Shown piece after piece: positions 50,014 through 60,579 of a stretch of DNA of 64,000 nucleotides; the stretch's first letter is position 1, and each line of letters starts with the position of its first letter. Both the position numbers and the translations under genes were made by a program. The notes beneath the pieces were generated by a model, which did no database searches, was not told where the DNA came from, and saw only the letters and a list, made by a program, of their open reading frames with translations. The stretch is from Cystobasidiopsis lactophilus (lineage: Eukaryota > Basidiomycota > Agaricostilbomycetes > Agaricostilbales > Chionosphaeraceae): NCBI GenBank assembly GCA_001599975.1, contig BCIO01000001.1, positions 372,001 to 436,000 of the forward strand. Reading direction: 5' to 3'.

Positions 50014-52165
50014 ATGCTGCTCAAACACACCCTTCTTGCTATCTCCTCTCTTCTGACCATCACCACCCATGCCTCTCCTATCAACTTGGAAGACCGCGCT
50101 GGCATTCTGTGCATCCTAGGCCTCGACATCTTCGGCGTGTGCAAAGGTGCGGACCCATGCTTCCTTTTTCTTTTGGCTCCCTCTGACTGTCGGTTGCAGA
50201 CTACTATGCCGATACTCAGAACTGTGGCAAAAGGGTGAGCGTTCTGTCGCGAGGGAAAGGTTTCGAGCTAATCATCGCGTTTCTGCAGGGCCACGTCTGT
50301 CCCGTTCTGCTGCACTCCATCAGCACCTGCAAGACTGGACTGTGTGGTCTGACTTGCGCTGTTGGATACATCTGTGGGTCTGGCATCCCCTCCTTCACGA
50401 AAGCGACCTCATGTGTCGTGCAGTGACCGGCAACGAATGCGTCGCGGCGTGCAAGCCTTCCAGCTGCCCTCAGGTCTCTCACGGCACAGCGTTCTGTACC
50501 AACAACAACGCTTGCTCTTTCTCTTGCGACGAAGGCTTCACCAAGAGCGGCTCGACGTGTGTGGCAAATGCGCCCACCTGTTCGCCGTCGTCTTGCCCCC
50601 AAGTCGCTCATGGCACCGCCTTCTGCTCTGGCTCTACTTGCTCCTTCAGCTGCGATTCGGGATACTCCAAGTCCGGCTCTGGCTGCGTCGCCAACGCCCC
50701 TACCTGCACGCCCGCTGCCTGCCCTCAAGTCGCCCATGGAACGGCCTTCTGTTCCGGATCCAAGTGCTCCTTCTCTTGCTCTTCCGGTTACTCGAAGTCT
50801 GGTTCCAGCTGCGTCCCCAACAAGCCAGCTTGCTCAGCTTCAGCTTGCCCCGCACCGGCCAACGCCACACCTCGGTGCGTGAACGACAAGTGTGCTTGGT
50901 CTTGCAAGAGCGGCTTTCAGGCCTCCGGCTCAAAGTGTGTTGCTACCTGCGTGGCCTCGCGCTGCCCGTCGCCGGCCAACGGCACCGCCAAGTGCAGCAA
51001 CAACGCCTGCTCCTGGTCGTGCAACAAGAACTACCAGGCCAAGTCTGGCAAGTGCATCATCGTGTCGCCTGCCTCTTGCAACCCGACCCTTTGCGCGCAC
51101 CCGGCCAACAGCTCGCCCGTCTGCTCGTCTGGAAAGTGTAGCTTTGTGAGTGGCTCGCGACTCGACCTCACAAAGATTATCTTTTGACCTCCCATCATCG
51201 AGCAGACATGCAACAAGGGCTTCGTCAAGTCTGGATCGACTTGCGTGCCTGCGTGTGACCCGCGCAAGTGCCCATCGATCAGAAACGGCCAAGGCGTCTG
51301 CAGCGGCAACAAGTGCAGCATCGCATGTTCCAACGGTTACACCCTCAAGGGAGCGGCGTGTGTGGCCACCAACACGTGTGTCGCATCACACTGTCCAGCG
51401 CCCGCTAACGGCAAGGCTTCTTGCTCTTCCCAGAACAAGTGCACCTTCGTGAGTTTTCGCCACCGATGCGTCTTGCATGATCTGAACTCTAAAGTGGCTC
51501 CATCCAGACTTGCAACAAGGGATTCATTGTCAAAGGTGCTCTCTGTGTTGTCGACGAAGTCCTCTGCAAAGTGGCAAATTGCGTTGCGCCGGCTCACTCG
51601 ACCCCATTTTGCTCATCTTCCAACAAATGTGCCTTTGTAAGCTCGCTTTCCTATGTCTTATTACCATTTGCGCACGACTAACATGTTGGGTCTTGCAGAC
51701 CTGCGACAAAGGCTATAAAGCATCAGGCTTGGGCTGTGTTTTGGAAGAGGCCGTCTGCAGCGTCGCAAAGTGCATTGGTCTGGCCCCTGCCCACTCGACT
51801 GGCTTCTGTACCAGCTCCAACAAGTGCTCCTTCGTGAGTGGATCTTCTGGTGGTCCTCTTCGAATCCAAGCTGAACTGCCGCGAAAAGACTTGCGACAAG
51901 GGGTACAAGCTCTCGCTGTCTGGCCTCGTTTGCGATGTTGTGGAGACGGTCTGCGATATCACCAAGTGTCTGGTGCCCAAGAACGGCTCAGCGTTCTGCG
52001 ATGGCAATGGCAAATGCGCCATGGTGAGTTCTCGTTTCTCGCCACCGCCTCCAACTCCGCTGATGTTCGATCAAGAAATGCAAATCCAACTACCTCTTGA
52101 AGGGCCTGACATGCGAAGTCAAGTCCATCCTGTGCGCCCTCGACCCAGCGTTCCCGGGCTGCTGA
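50014..52165 (+). CDS. Secreted protein with eleven tandem Cys-rich repeats
   Basis: The start MLLKHTLLAISSLLTITTHA is a signal peptide, followed by SPINLEDRAGILCILGL. After an entry segment (STCKTGLCGLTCAVGY) come eleven repeats of about 37-40 residues with the consensus C-x4-C-P-x(2)-A-x(2)-G-x(3)-C-x(3)-KCSF-x-C-x(2)-G-(F/Y)-x-x-SG-x-x-C. Examples are HGTAFCSGSTCSFSCDSGYS and SSQNKCTFTCNKGFIVKGAL. Each has six Cys, like an EGF- or sushi-type module, but I cannot name the family. Repeats 1-5 share one long exon. In repeats 6, 8, 9, 10 and 11 a phase-0 intron sits at the same place, just after KC-x-F/M. It ends LCALDPAFPGC at 52163-52165. Extracellular adhesion or binding is inferred. Confidence 0.8.
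50430..52130 (+). repeat. Eleven Cys-rich coding repeats
   Basis: Repeats 1-3 are most alike (CPQVxHGTAFC), 4-6 carry CPxPAN-type starts, 7 is diverged (CPSIRNGQGVC), and 9-10 share APAHST. The gradient suggests recent duplication among repeats 1-3 and older copies at the C-terminal side. Confidence 0.8.
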
Positions 52166-52420
52166 ATCGATAAGCGGCAAACCAATCTGCTGCCGCCAAA
52201 TTTCTGCAAGTGTGAATAGAGACTGAACAAAGGGGCCAATACAAATGGATTTCTGCAAAGTAATATCACTGCTCAAGGGCGACCGCCAATTAGGCGCCAG
52301 CTGATTGGCTCATGCCACCCACATGTTGGCCGAGCCGATGGAAGCGGCGCCATTTTGGCGACGGACCTTGCTCTTGCTCCGCGCCCGCCTACCTTCTGCT
52401 TCTGCCCTAGTTGCCCAAGA

Positions 52421-53067
52421 TGTCCAAGACGTACACCGCAACCGAGATTGCCACTGTGTGTTGCCGGATCGTTGCGCGGAATTGCTGTCTGGTTTGACTG
52501 AATCTTGCCTCCCCCTCCGTTCCCGATGATTAGCACAACAAGTCCACCGACTGCTGGCTCGTTATTGATGGCAAGGTATACGATAGCACCGAGTTTTTGG
52601 TTGAGCATCCGTAAGCTTGCCGGTCCAATCGTGGGCTTGGACCTTTGCTCAATCGGCGCTTCCTAGCGGCGGCGAAGAGGTTATCATCAACGAAGCAGGT
52701 CGAGATGCCACAGAAGCGTTCTTAGACGTTGGCCACAGTGATGAGGCGAGAGAGATCTTGGAGAAGTACCTGATCGGCACTGCAACCGACATGGTGAGGT
52801 CCATTCACCAGTTTATACGACCATTCCTGACGCTCGGCGCCCTTTACGAAGCCTGCCAAGGGCCCTTCAGCAGCTGCAGCTGGCGCTCCGTCGACCAAGC
52901 ACGTCGGCCCGGGCTCGGAGAAGTGCGTTTGCCTTGAATTTACGTCCCCAAAGAATGTTCGGCTCACCGCGCGCGCACGTCGGCTCAGGAAAACCGACTT
53001 GACCTTCTTGATGCCGCTCGCTCTGCTGGGCGCCTACATTGCCTACCGATACTACACCAAGTCATAA
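52421..53067 (+). CDS. Cytochrome b5, ER tail-anchored
   Basis: Cytochrome b5 passes electrons to fatty-acid desaturases and other ER enzymes. The start [12 protein letters not shown] is followed by an intron and [20 protein letters not shown], then FLVEHP joined across an intron to [20 protein letters not shown], so the haem-ligand HPGG motif is split by an intron, with [16 protein letters not shown] supplying the second haem His. A short linker ([18 protein letters not shown]) leads to a C-terminal membrane anchor, [19 protein letters not shown], ending 53065-53067. The order and size are those of microsomal cytochrome b5. Confidence 0.92.
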
Positions 53068-53483
53068 AGCCGCCCAGATACCCAGGGTGAGCTTGCCCGC
53101 GCTGCTCTCGCCTTGCCCGCCCACACTCAAATTTCACAGCGCTTATTCTCCCCCACTCGCCGCTTTCGGAGTCCATCATGTCCGACTGCTCCAGTGGCGT
53201 CGCCCATCTACAATACACATTTTCTTTAGGCAGTACCAACGCATTTCTGGGACGGTTCTCCAGGGCGCGGTTCCAGGTGTGAAATCAGAGAGGTTTTTCT
53301 TAGACTCGAGTCTGCTTGCGATTTGCGTGATGAGATGGGTTGGGGTTCATGATGGTACACACAAGAGCCATGCGAAGCGTATGTACAATGGGAGACGTTG
53401 CAGAACTGGGGGCGTTTTTACAGGCGCACATGAGAGGCGTTTAAGAAAATTGTCCAGGCTTGCAAGAGGGAGAAAAACGATCT
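53068..53483. other. Convergent intergenic region, 0.42 kb
   Basis: Two 3' ends meet here (cytochrome b5 and MDM31). No coding or repeat signal was seen. Confidence 0.5.
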
Positions 53484-55656
53484 TCAAGCGAAGTGCTGCT
53501 GTTGGTGCAGCAAGGCAGGGGTCAGGCCGTCGAGGCCGTTCCAAGACTTGAGCGTGTTGAGCACGCCGCGGGCGGTGAGCTGCAGGGACCAGATGCCGAC
53601 TTGCTTGGCTCTTTTGTCGTTGGCGGACCGAATGTGGTGCGCCAGGGCTTCGTAGACCTGAACGGAGACGGCGTCCAACAGGCCGGTGTCGTAGAACGTC
53701 CACGAGCCGTTGAACTCGGACATGGGCACTTCCACCCGGCAGTTGATAGGGATCAAAGTCCGGTTGGCGTTAAGGAAGGCGACGATGGGTCGCACCAAGG
53801 CATTATTAACGTATGATAGGTCGGTCGTGAAGATCTGTTCGGTAGCCAAGGATGTTAGAACACGTTCTGGAGGGATGAAGTGGCACGAACGGGAATGGTA
53901 GCTTTGATGTCCTTGAAGCGAATGCTGAGGTCAATGAGCACCGAGGGCTCTTGGTCTGAGCCAGACGGCTCGGCAGCGGGGTCCAGGCCGAGCCTTTTGC
54001 GGGTGCTGACGAACGGCTCGGGCGCCTCGAGCGGCTTGCCCACGCTGAGCTCCTTTTGGCCTGGCAGCCTGCCCGAGCCCGGCGCGGCACCTTGCAGGAC
54101 CACCTCGTCGAACTGGTCGGCGATGTGGCCGATGATGGCCTCCAAGGAGTCCTTCTCGTCCACCTTGGGGAAGCGGATGTCGGCCACCAAGTCGCACTTG
54201 CCCGAGGTGATCCAGGCCAACGCACCCCGGTCCACAGGGGACTTGAGATGGTCCATGTTGACGCCGTCGATGCGGAATCGGGACATGCGCTTCCACTTTG
54301 AATTGGCGTCCTGCGCATCCTCGGAGATGTAGGTCTGGGAGATGGACTGGGGCCGGTGGAGGGAGAACAGGCAGTTGTCCACTTGGCCCGTGATGGAGTC
54401 GGCGGAGAGCAGGTCGAGGAACAGCCACTGCTTTCGTAAAGTCGGGATCTGGGCGGAGAAGATGGAGCAGGTGTAAGGCCGGAACTCGTTGGGCTGGTAG
54501 ATGGTGACGAGGAAGTCCTCGACGTTGAGCGACTCGAGGTGGAAGTCGCCCGGGGCAGAGGTGTGGCGGTAGGCCATTCGGTCGATCGGGGCGTCCGGGT
54601 CGTAAGTGACGTGCGAGCGGTCAATGACGCCGCGCACCCCCTTGACGACGGCGTCCTTGACGATGCCCTTGCCGTCCAGCCACCTGGGCACGGACAAGGT
54701 GACGTCGATTTCGTTGATGGACAGCCGAAAGTGGGTGAGCCTGGTCCAATCGACGACACGCTTGCCCTCGCCGCCTTCCTCCTCCGACTTGGCCGAAGCC
54801 TTAACCAAAGCCGAGGCCCGCCGCTTGAACTTGTTCAGCGAGCCCTCCTCGTTGACGCTGGCCAGCATGGGGGCGGCCCCGTCTTGGGGAAAGGTAGGGG
54901 GCGGGATGCGCTTGACGGAAACGTTCTTGAACGTAATCTTGGAATCGGAAAAGTTGAAGCGGGGCACGATGGCGCTGTCAAAGACGACGGTGATGCCGGT
55001 CGAGGCGGTGAGGTAGTTGCCCAGCTTGGTGGCGATCCACTCTTGCATTTGGAGCGAGTTGAGCAGGAAAAAGGTGGCCGCCATGAAGCTCGTTCTGTGC
55101 GTTGAACCACCGCCATTTAGCTCTTGGTCTGTATCAGCAATAGCTGTGAAGTAGGGCCACGCACGTTCCCAGGACGAGCCAGACGCCGACGCCGCCCAAG
55201 ATCCAGGAGAGGAAGGCGGACCAGTCGTCGAGCCTGTAGGGCCTGAAGCCTCGGATGGTGAACCATTTGAACCGAATCTTGAGCCGCTCCAAGAAGCCCG
55301 TCGTCACCGCCAGCAGCCTGCGCAATCCGCCGTGGATGATGAGCCTTTGTAAATTTGCAGCAAGGGCAAGCCAGAACGCACTCGTCCCTCGTTGGGCGCT
55401 TCAAATGGCCCGAGCTGGAGGTGATAATAGAGGACAAGCTCTTGGCAGGCTCCTTGTCCTTGATGAGCCGCCTCGAGCCATTCTCGGGCGCGGAGGACGA
55501 CGACGAGCCAAAGCGCACTCCTCCCGCCCGTTCCCTCAATGGCGCCCGCGAAAGCCGAGCGAACGCAGGCAACGGCCGCCGCGCTAGAGCAGGCGCAGAG
55601 CCAAAGAACCGAGACAGAGCGACATAAGACTGGGCAGCTCGATGGACAGCGGCCAT
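53484..55656 (-). CDS. MDM31: MDM31 mitochondrial inner-membrane protein
   Basis: MDM31/MDM32 are inner-membrane proteins for mitochondrial morphology, mtDNA maintenance and cardiolipin balance. The N-terminal exon is Ala/Arg-rich with little acid (MAAVHRAAQSYVALSRFFGS), as expected for a targeting sequence. A 37-bp intron joins to DELIIHGGLRRLLAVTTGFL, then FRPYRLDDWSAFLSWILGGV. After another intron come MAATFFLLNSLQMQEWIATK, TGITVVFDSAIVPRFNFSDS, VDWTRLTHFRLSINEIDVTL, DRSHVTYDPDAPIDRMAYRH, GDFHLESLNVEDFLVTIYQP and CSIFSAQIPTLRKQWLFLDL. After a 29-bp intron the end is FTTDLSYVNNALVRPIVAFL to LHQQQHFA at 53484-53486. Order and motifs match the family over its full length. Confidence 0.92.
53835..53863 (-). 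other. Inferred 29-bp intron in MDM31
   Basis: On the minus strand this starts GTGTTC, contains the branch-like CTAAC and ends CGAACAG. Removing it joins SSLQN to IFTTDLSYVNN; the retained form stops after three codons. MDM31 family continuity supports removal. Confidence 0.65.
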
Positions 55657-55782
55657 CTACAATATTGTTGGGGGCGGGAGCAAAGAGTTTTGAGCGCGTG
55701 AAATGCGACAGGCCTGGGCTTCTAAATTCGAATGTGGTAATGGGTTCTATACAATTGAGAGTGATTTCTAGTTGGATGCAGT

Positions 55783-56974
55783 CTAAGATGGAGAGGGCTT
55801 GGCTTTGTCCGAAGTGGACACGGTCGGTGGCGAGTCGCAAAGCGTCATCGAGGACGCGTTGGACGACGGCAGGATGGGCTCTGGCTTCTTGGTCCGAGTG
55901 GCCAGGAATAGGAGAGCAGTAATGAATCGAACTCTGTGAGCCGCAGCACGTTCATCGGTCTGCAACCTGACTAGAGGAGGGTGGCACTCACCCCGCAGTG
56001 ACCGCCAACGAGCCAGTGTCGCCCAACCGGCCGACCATCAGCCTGCCGACTATCGCACCGCAGAACATGGTGGCGATGGCAAAGAACTTGTGATCTCGAG
56101 CGGGGTGCGGCCGGAGGTGCAAGGGCTGATAACTGAGTTGAACCCAAAGTGAGGTAAGAACGACGGATACGCCGAACTGTTCAAGTCAGGTCCAAACGGA
56201 GATGCTTTGAGTATATCGTCACAGCGAGGGAGAGGACGACGAACAGGAGTTTGAAGTTGGTCAGCGGCAATGCCTTGGAGCCCAAAAGAGGCAGAGATGA
56301 AGGCCAAGGTGGCGAACCCGTACGAGTTGTTCCAAGACGGGAAGTCCCGCGAGAAAGCAAACGACGGCTGATTCGATAGATCTGTTCGCGCCAAATTTCC
56401 AGTTCACTCTGATGCCGGGTAACCATGGAGGACAGGCAGAACGCACGATTCATCACACAAGCCAGGACGGTGAAGAGCGTCTGGACAAAGGTGGCACACA
56501 TCATGTACCCCCGGCTTTTGCGGGCGAAGCGCTTGGGGACAAGATGGCACAACAGGCCGCCGGCGAAGAAGCACATTAGAGAGGTCAGCGCTTGCTTGTC
56601 GTTCAGGTGGAAGGCGTGGCGAGAACTGTCTTGACCTTGGACAATTTGCCGTGCGAGGGCGATGCCTAGCTGGATGGTGTTGCCCGTTTGAAATGGTGTC
56701 CACTGTGAATTAGAGGGGGCCCCCTTAGCTTCTTTGAGTGAGCTAAAAATGACTTCGACTCACGATCCACGTTGCCGAGAAAGCAATTGAGCCACAAAGG
56801 CCAGCAACAACTGTGGACAGACTATTGTCAACATGCCGTTCTCGTGACAAAGGAGACCCAAAGAGGGAGACACAGAGACTACAGCAAGGTGTCACGGGTC
56901 ACACACAGAGCAAATGGGATTGTCTTACAAGTGTAAAGCAGGAGGCAAAGAATGGACACCCGGCAGTAGTCCAT
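55783..56974 (-). CDS. DUF1275 (YoaK-like) membrane protein
   Basis: This is a small multi-pass membrane protein family of unknown transport role, common in bacteria and fungi. With a start at about 56974 it reads MDYCRVSILCLLLYT, joined by an intron to FVAGLCGSIAFSATWI, then WTPFQTGNTIQLGIALARQI, the family QTGNT signature. Further exons: LTSLMCFFAGGLLCHLVPKR, GYMMCATFVQTLFTVLACVM, SYGFATLAFISASFGLQGIA ADQL, TTVVLTSLWVQLIS, FFAIATMFCGAIVGRL and FRLITALLFLATRTKKPEPI, ending with a Ser-rich tail at 55783-55785. The start is inferred: upstream sequence is also open in this frame, so a few residues could be missing. Confidence 0.8.
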
Positions 56975-57739
56975 TTCCTCGCCCAGGTGGCGGCGAGTGC
57001 GCTGCTGCCATCCAGCCCGTTTTGAAGTTCCAACGTCAGAGTCCATTCGTGAAGGCAGTACCGTGGCAGTAGGAAAGAGAATCCAAGAGAGGCATTACCA
57101 GGCGCTGGCATCGGTGATTGCGATCTGGCCTAATTCCAGCCTCGCTTGGGAATTGGTTGGACCAGAAGTCTTGGCACAAGCCCTTTTTCTGCCATCAAGA
57201 TGAGCCCAGGCCTAGGCACACAGCAAGCCAGCTCTAAAACGCATGTGAAATTCTCGCGCTAAAGTGTCGTTTGAAAGAAAATCCGTCCGCAGGCAGGAGC
57301 AGGGTGCCCAAGATGAGGCTAGGGAAGTTCACAGCCTCGTTCTTGGCATAGATTGCTCCCTTATCAAGGCCAGGAGATCGACCGTAAGGCATATCAGCAT
57401 GACGAAACGTCGACAGCGCTGCTCCGAAGGCTGGGCGGTCCGAGGCCAAGCCTTTTAGACGGGCGGAATGGAATGGTCAGAGGTCGCCTCGGGCATGCGC
57501 TTCACATGGGACGAGCATTTTTGCTGTTCGTCAGGTTTCACAAGTTGGAGGATGAGGAGTAAATCGAGGAGGAGCATGAGGTGGGCTGCGGAATCAGAAA
57601 GCCTTATTGCAGAGCGGTCAAGTTAAGTTCTGGCTGAGAGCGCACACTTTCGGTGCTCTGATCTTTGCAGCTGCCATGGAACCACCTTGTAGACCATGAA
57701 AATGAGGAGGTCTCCCGCGGTACTCTTCAAGAGCGCCTT
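56975..57739. other. Intergenic, 0.77 kb
   Basis: This lies between the gamma-glutamyltransferase stop and the DUF1275 start, both minus. A 71-codon minus-strand frame near 57.3 kb shows no recognisable content. Confidence 0.4.
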
Positions 57740-60258
57740 TCAAATCGAAGGAATCGCCAGCCCATCTGCTCTCGGGTCAGTGCCCGCACACCAGAGGAGA
57801 CGGCCGTCCTGAGTCATTCCGCTGAATTAATGCTCTTGCAAAACAGGCACGGGAGGCGCTCACCTTCTGAGGGATCTTCTGAATAATCTGACCGCGGCCA
57901 AAGTTTTGGCGGGCGTAGTCAGTGAGCACCTTCATGCCGTGACCCATCGACTTCAGATCTTGCAGTGTCTTCTCAGATACTCCTTCTTCGATGATCACCT
58001 TGGTGCTGATCTCGGAGTTGGTCTCGGCGCCTAGCTCGTCCGCCACCCGGTTATGCTCGCTGTCGAGCAACTCGGCATCGATCCGGAACCTTGGCTTGTC
58101 CAAAGCGACTTGGGGATCGAAACCCCTGAGGATGTTGAGAAAGGTCTGGATGTGTCCCTGGGGTTGATTGAAGCCGCCCATGCTGCCGATGCGGTAGCTT
58201 AGCTAGCCATACAGTGATGGACTCAGTCATGCTCACACCTGTTCGACATGCTATCAGTCTCCTATTCAAGTGAAAAATAGAAAGAATGAACCCACGCCGA
58301 ATGACATCAAAAGTTCGCCATCGGGGGTGGTTGCCCTAAGTCACCAAGATCGTCAGGAGAGTAGAATATTTCTGTAGCACAAAGAAGCCCATACATTCCA
58401 GGTATAATGGTGTGGTAAGTGCGCTTGCCGCCAGCGATGTTATTGGGGTGCCCTTCTTCCAGTGTAAAGTTGGAGCCTCGATTTTGCAGCGTAAATCCGG
58501 TGCCTTTAGGGATGGCGCCATTGCCGAAAGACGTGGAGTTAGAGATAATGAAAGAACACGCGTTGCCTTGGCTGTCCGCTGTGGTGAAGTACGTCGTCTC
58601 CGTGTGTGCGAATGGCACGCCCTGTGGTTGCGGTGAATCCAAGCTCTCATCTGACTAAAGACGTGCTCACGTGTTTCACTGGAGACACTTTGTTCAGGTT
58701 GACTAGATTGGCTCGCTCTTGCAGATAAGGCTTGCTGAGCAACTCCTTGACCGGGACATGCTCGACCGCCGGGTCTGTAACGTAGTAGCGAGTGTCGGCG
58801 AAAGCGAGTCTAGGATGTATCAGTCCATGCCAACGTCACTCCAAAGAAGGCGTCACACCTTAATGCCTCGATCAGGACGTGGAGATATCTGGAGCTGCGC
58901 GTGAGCCGGCAGTTCAAGGAAGGACTGAAGTACCTCACTCTGTACTGTTGTGCTCCATGGCCAGAACCGACTTGATCTTACCCATCTCTTGAAGTTGGTC
59001 AATAATGCCCAGAGCAACTCTGCAGCCTTCGATCAGCCCTCTAACCATGTTTCGGCTGACCATCCTTACAAAGCGGTAAGACCTTGCCCATTAGGCGGGC
59101 ACTGTTGCCATTGGAGTTTTAAGCGGAGACGACATTGCTAGACTATGAAGGAGCGTACCTCGTGAAGAGTAGCCAGGCCGCCATAATTGTAGGAGATGGG
59201 CTCGATGATTTCTGATTCGTGAGAGGCCAAGTCTTCCAGCGTCATAACGCCTCCCTTAGCTTGAATGACATCAACGATCGCTTGGGCGATGCGACCGCGG
59301 TAGAAGCCAGCTTTGCCCTCCCTCGCAACAGTTCTGTACGTCTCGGCCAAATTGGGCTGCAGCAACTTATAAGGTTCTCCACTTTGACGCTTGGCCCTGG
59401 AAGACCAACATTCGTCTTTGCAAGAGTCAGGTTAGAAAGTGTTTCATCAAAAGGCGACATCTGCGCACCATAATCTCGCCGCACTTGGGGGCTTTTCCGT
59501 TCAAGAGCATTTCGTGACCGTTCGGGGAGCCTTCCAGCAGAAGATGAGTGTCAGCTTCCCAGTTGATGGCTAGTATCATTTGGTCAGTCCATAGCGCTAT
59601 GTTGGCACAAATAAGGTGAGCGCACCTGTGAGCTCTGACACAGAGAACCTGCACGCGACCATTACATACATAGGAAATGAACATAGTGTAGACGGAAGGG
59701 AACTTTCTTACCCATTCTCGGCCAGTCTGATAGCCGGATCGTAGATGACATCGAGCGGTAAGCTGCCAAACCCGAATTGGTGGATGGCATCGACCTGACC
59801 GGCGATAGCCCCCGGAACAGTGATCGAGTTGACTGCTCTGCGATCAGCCACATGAAAGATGTCGAAATGGACAGACCTACTATCTTGAGGATGAATGTGC
59901 CTGTCCTTGCATGTCTTCCTGACTTGGGCGAGGTCCAGCGCCTTGGGAGCGCGACCAGATCCATTGAGCCCTTTGACGGTCTTTGCCTTGGCATCATAAA
60001 AGAGAAGGAACATGTCGCCACCAGCACCCGTGTTAACAGGCTCGACGACGTTCAAAGCAGCAGCGACAGCCACGGCCGCATCAACTTTTGCGAGCAAGTC
60101 AGACACGGCTCATTGCTTCAAAGCCGACAAGTAGGCTCACCAGCATTTCCGCCCTTGTTCAAGATCTCGATGCCGGCCGCAGTGGCCAAAGGCTGAGAGG
60201 TGGCCACCATGCCTTTCGTCCCATAGACAGCACTTCGGCGACTGGTGTAGGTCGTCAT
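57740..60258 (-). CDS. Gamma-glutamyltransferase family protein
   Basis: This Ntn-hydrolase cleaves gamma-glutamyl bonds, for example of glutathione. The start at 60258 gives [25 protein letters not shown], then [14 protein letters not shown] across an intron to [25 protein letters not shown], the family GGDMF(M/L) signature. [71 protein letters not shown], and the catalytic Thr region [20 protein letters not shown] follow, then [23 protein letters not shown], the C-terminal [24 protein letters not shown] and [16 protein letters not shown] at 57740-57742. No signal peptide is visible, so it resembles the cytosolic YwrD-like branch. Many short introns. Confidence 0.9.
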
Positions 60259-60579
60259 CGCTCACTATTCGCAAGGTGTTACTTTTCTATGATCTCGTTG
60301 ACCTGGCACACAAGCAAGCAGCAGCAGAACACGAGGAGAGGACCGGAGGATTTCAAGTGGAGTTGTGAGCGTGGAGTAACTTGAAGGCAGGCAGTCGAGG
60401 CTAGAAGGCGAGATGGACGTCGGACTGAACGAGTGCTACAGCCAGAATCAAGTTGTACTACTTGTTTGGGGGCAAATGGTTGCTGTGGACGGAGCTTCGC
60501 GGTGCGTCATGCGGGCGAGGCGGATGCCCTGCTGGGCAGTGTTGGTCTGGTAAGCCATCAAACGAATACAAGTACAACG
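60259..60579. other. Intergenic, 0.32 kb
   Basis: This lies between the TRP-channel stop and the gamma-glutamyltransferase start, both minus. It should hold the promoter of the latter; nothing specific seen. Confidence 0.4.

Noticed and set aside
53806-54759. 317-codon minus-strand Ser/Pro/Thr-rich frame
   Set aside because: It is a shifted frame of the MDM31 exon; composition is typical of a shadow of GC-rich codons.
54539-55105. 188-codon plus-strand frame antisense to MDM31
   Set aside because: It is antisense to a strongly conserved exon with no family match of its own.
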